Below, in pieces: positions 63,821-64,000 of a stretch of DNA of 64,000 nt. Under the pieces are notes generated by a model, which saw nothing but the letters and a program-made list of their open reading frames with translations, was not told the origin of the DNA and ran no database searches. Numbering within the stretch: position 1 is the stretch's first letter; every line of letters begins with the position of its first letter. The DNA is taken from contig NZ_CP037858.1 in NCBI RefSeq assembly GCF_006974125.1, positions 4,092,001 through 4,156,000 on the forward strand. The letters are read 5' to 3'. A program made the translations under genes and the position numbers. The stretch comes from Stenotrophomonas maltophilia (lineage in GTDB: Bacteria > Pseudomonadota > Gammaproteobacteria > Xanthomonadales > Xanthomonadaceae).

Positions 63821-64000
63821 ATGAGCACCACGTCCCAACCTGCCGTACCCGCAAACGACCGCGCCGCCCTGCGGCGGTCGATCTCCAACACCCTCAAAGG
63901 CTCCGCCGGCAACCTGGTGGAGTGGTATGACGTCTACGTGTACTCGGTGTTCGCCGTGTACTTCGAATCGCAGTTCTTCTCGCCTGACGACAAGAACTCC
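63821..64000 (+). CDS. MHS family (KgtP-like) MFS transporter, 5' part
   Basis: The first 60 residues are seen before the window ends. LKGSAGNLVEWYDVYVYSVF followed by AVYFESQFF is the first-span signature of the metabolite:H+ symporter group, as in KgtP (alpha-ketoglutarate permease). The rest of the gene lies outside. The 223 bases before it (63598-63820) carry no clear promoter. Confidence 0.85.
   Translation, partial: MSTTSQPAVPANDRAALRRSISNTLKGSAGNLVEWYDVYVYSVFAVYFESQFFSPDDKNS

Overview
The window is GC-rich chromosomal DNA from a gammaproteobacterium of the Xanthomonadaceae, most probably the Stenotrophomonas maltophilia group. The main reasons are many GTAG-headed palindromes of the SMAG type (the REP-like repeats of S. 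maltophilia), an Ax21-family outer-membrane protein, and a gene set (anmK, M23 peptidase, TyrZ-type tyrS, kdpFABCDE, AlgC-type mutase, dut, coaBC, radC, argS) typical of that family. No complete prophage, transposase, CRISPR array, tRNA or structural rRNA gene was seen.

Layout. 1-5.3 kb: the 3' part of a beta-mannosidase, a perfect 35-bp inverted repeat, then the methionine-salvage genes mtnC, mtnD and mtnB on the minus strand, and tyrS. Between tyrS and mtnB lies what reads as an rRNA operon promoter and 16S leader, but no rRNA genes follow: the leader runs straight into mtnB, which has lost its start codon. This is the most striking point of the window and is either a real deletion or an assembly misjoin. 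5.3-12.1 kb: M23 endopeptidase, anmK, a small orphan ribbon-helix-helix-like protein, an AmpG-like permease, xth, pyrE and a secreted coiled-coil protein; the M23, anmK and AmpG genes all fit cell-wall turnover and recycling.

12.1-20.2 kb: a complete kdpFABCDE potassium-uptake operon with a candidate KdpE operator upstream. 20.2-24.6 kb: a repeat cluster, then coaBC-dut-algC on the minus strand, with AlgC fused to a membrane/periplasmic domain. 24.8-34.4 kb: a LuxR-type response regulator, a secreted repeat protein, radC, argS, a SPOR protein, an SDR, YehS, a LysR/MFS divergent pair and a TorF-type porin. 34.5-41.2 kb: a DUF6165 protein, a LuxR-type regulator broken by an 8-bp tandem duplication, ax21, an S9 peptidase, DUF1428, a glycine-tailed membrane protein and an AlgP-like histone H1-type protein.

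41.6-50 kb: a DegP/Q-type protease, a three-gene YqjD/YqjE-like inner-membrane cluster, an AI-2E family transporter, a HAD phosphatase, an M17 aminopeptidase and a membrane-anchored catalase-like protein coupled to cytochrome b561. 50-58.3 kb: two divergent ABC systems, one ABC-2 exporter with a DesK/DesR-type two-component system and one MacAB-like adaptor/ATPase/two-permease set. 58.4-64 kb: paired repeats, a large TonB-dependent receptor, two DMT-family transporters and the 5' end of a KgtP-like MHS transporter.

Most long ORFs on the opposite strand of these genes are GC-codon shadows and are left out.
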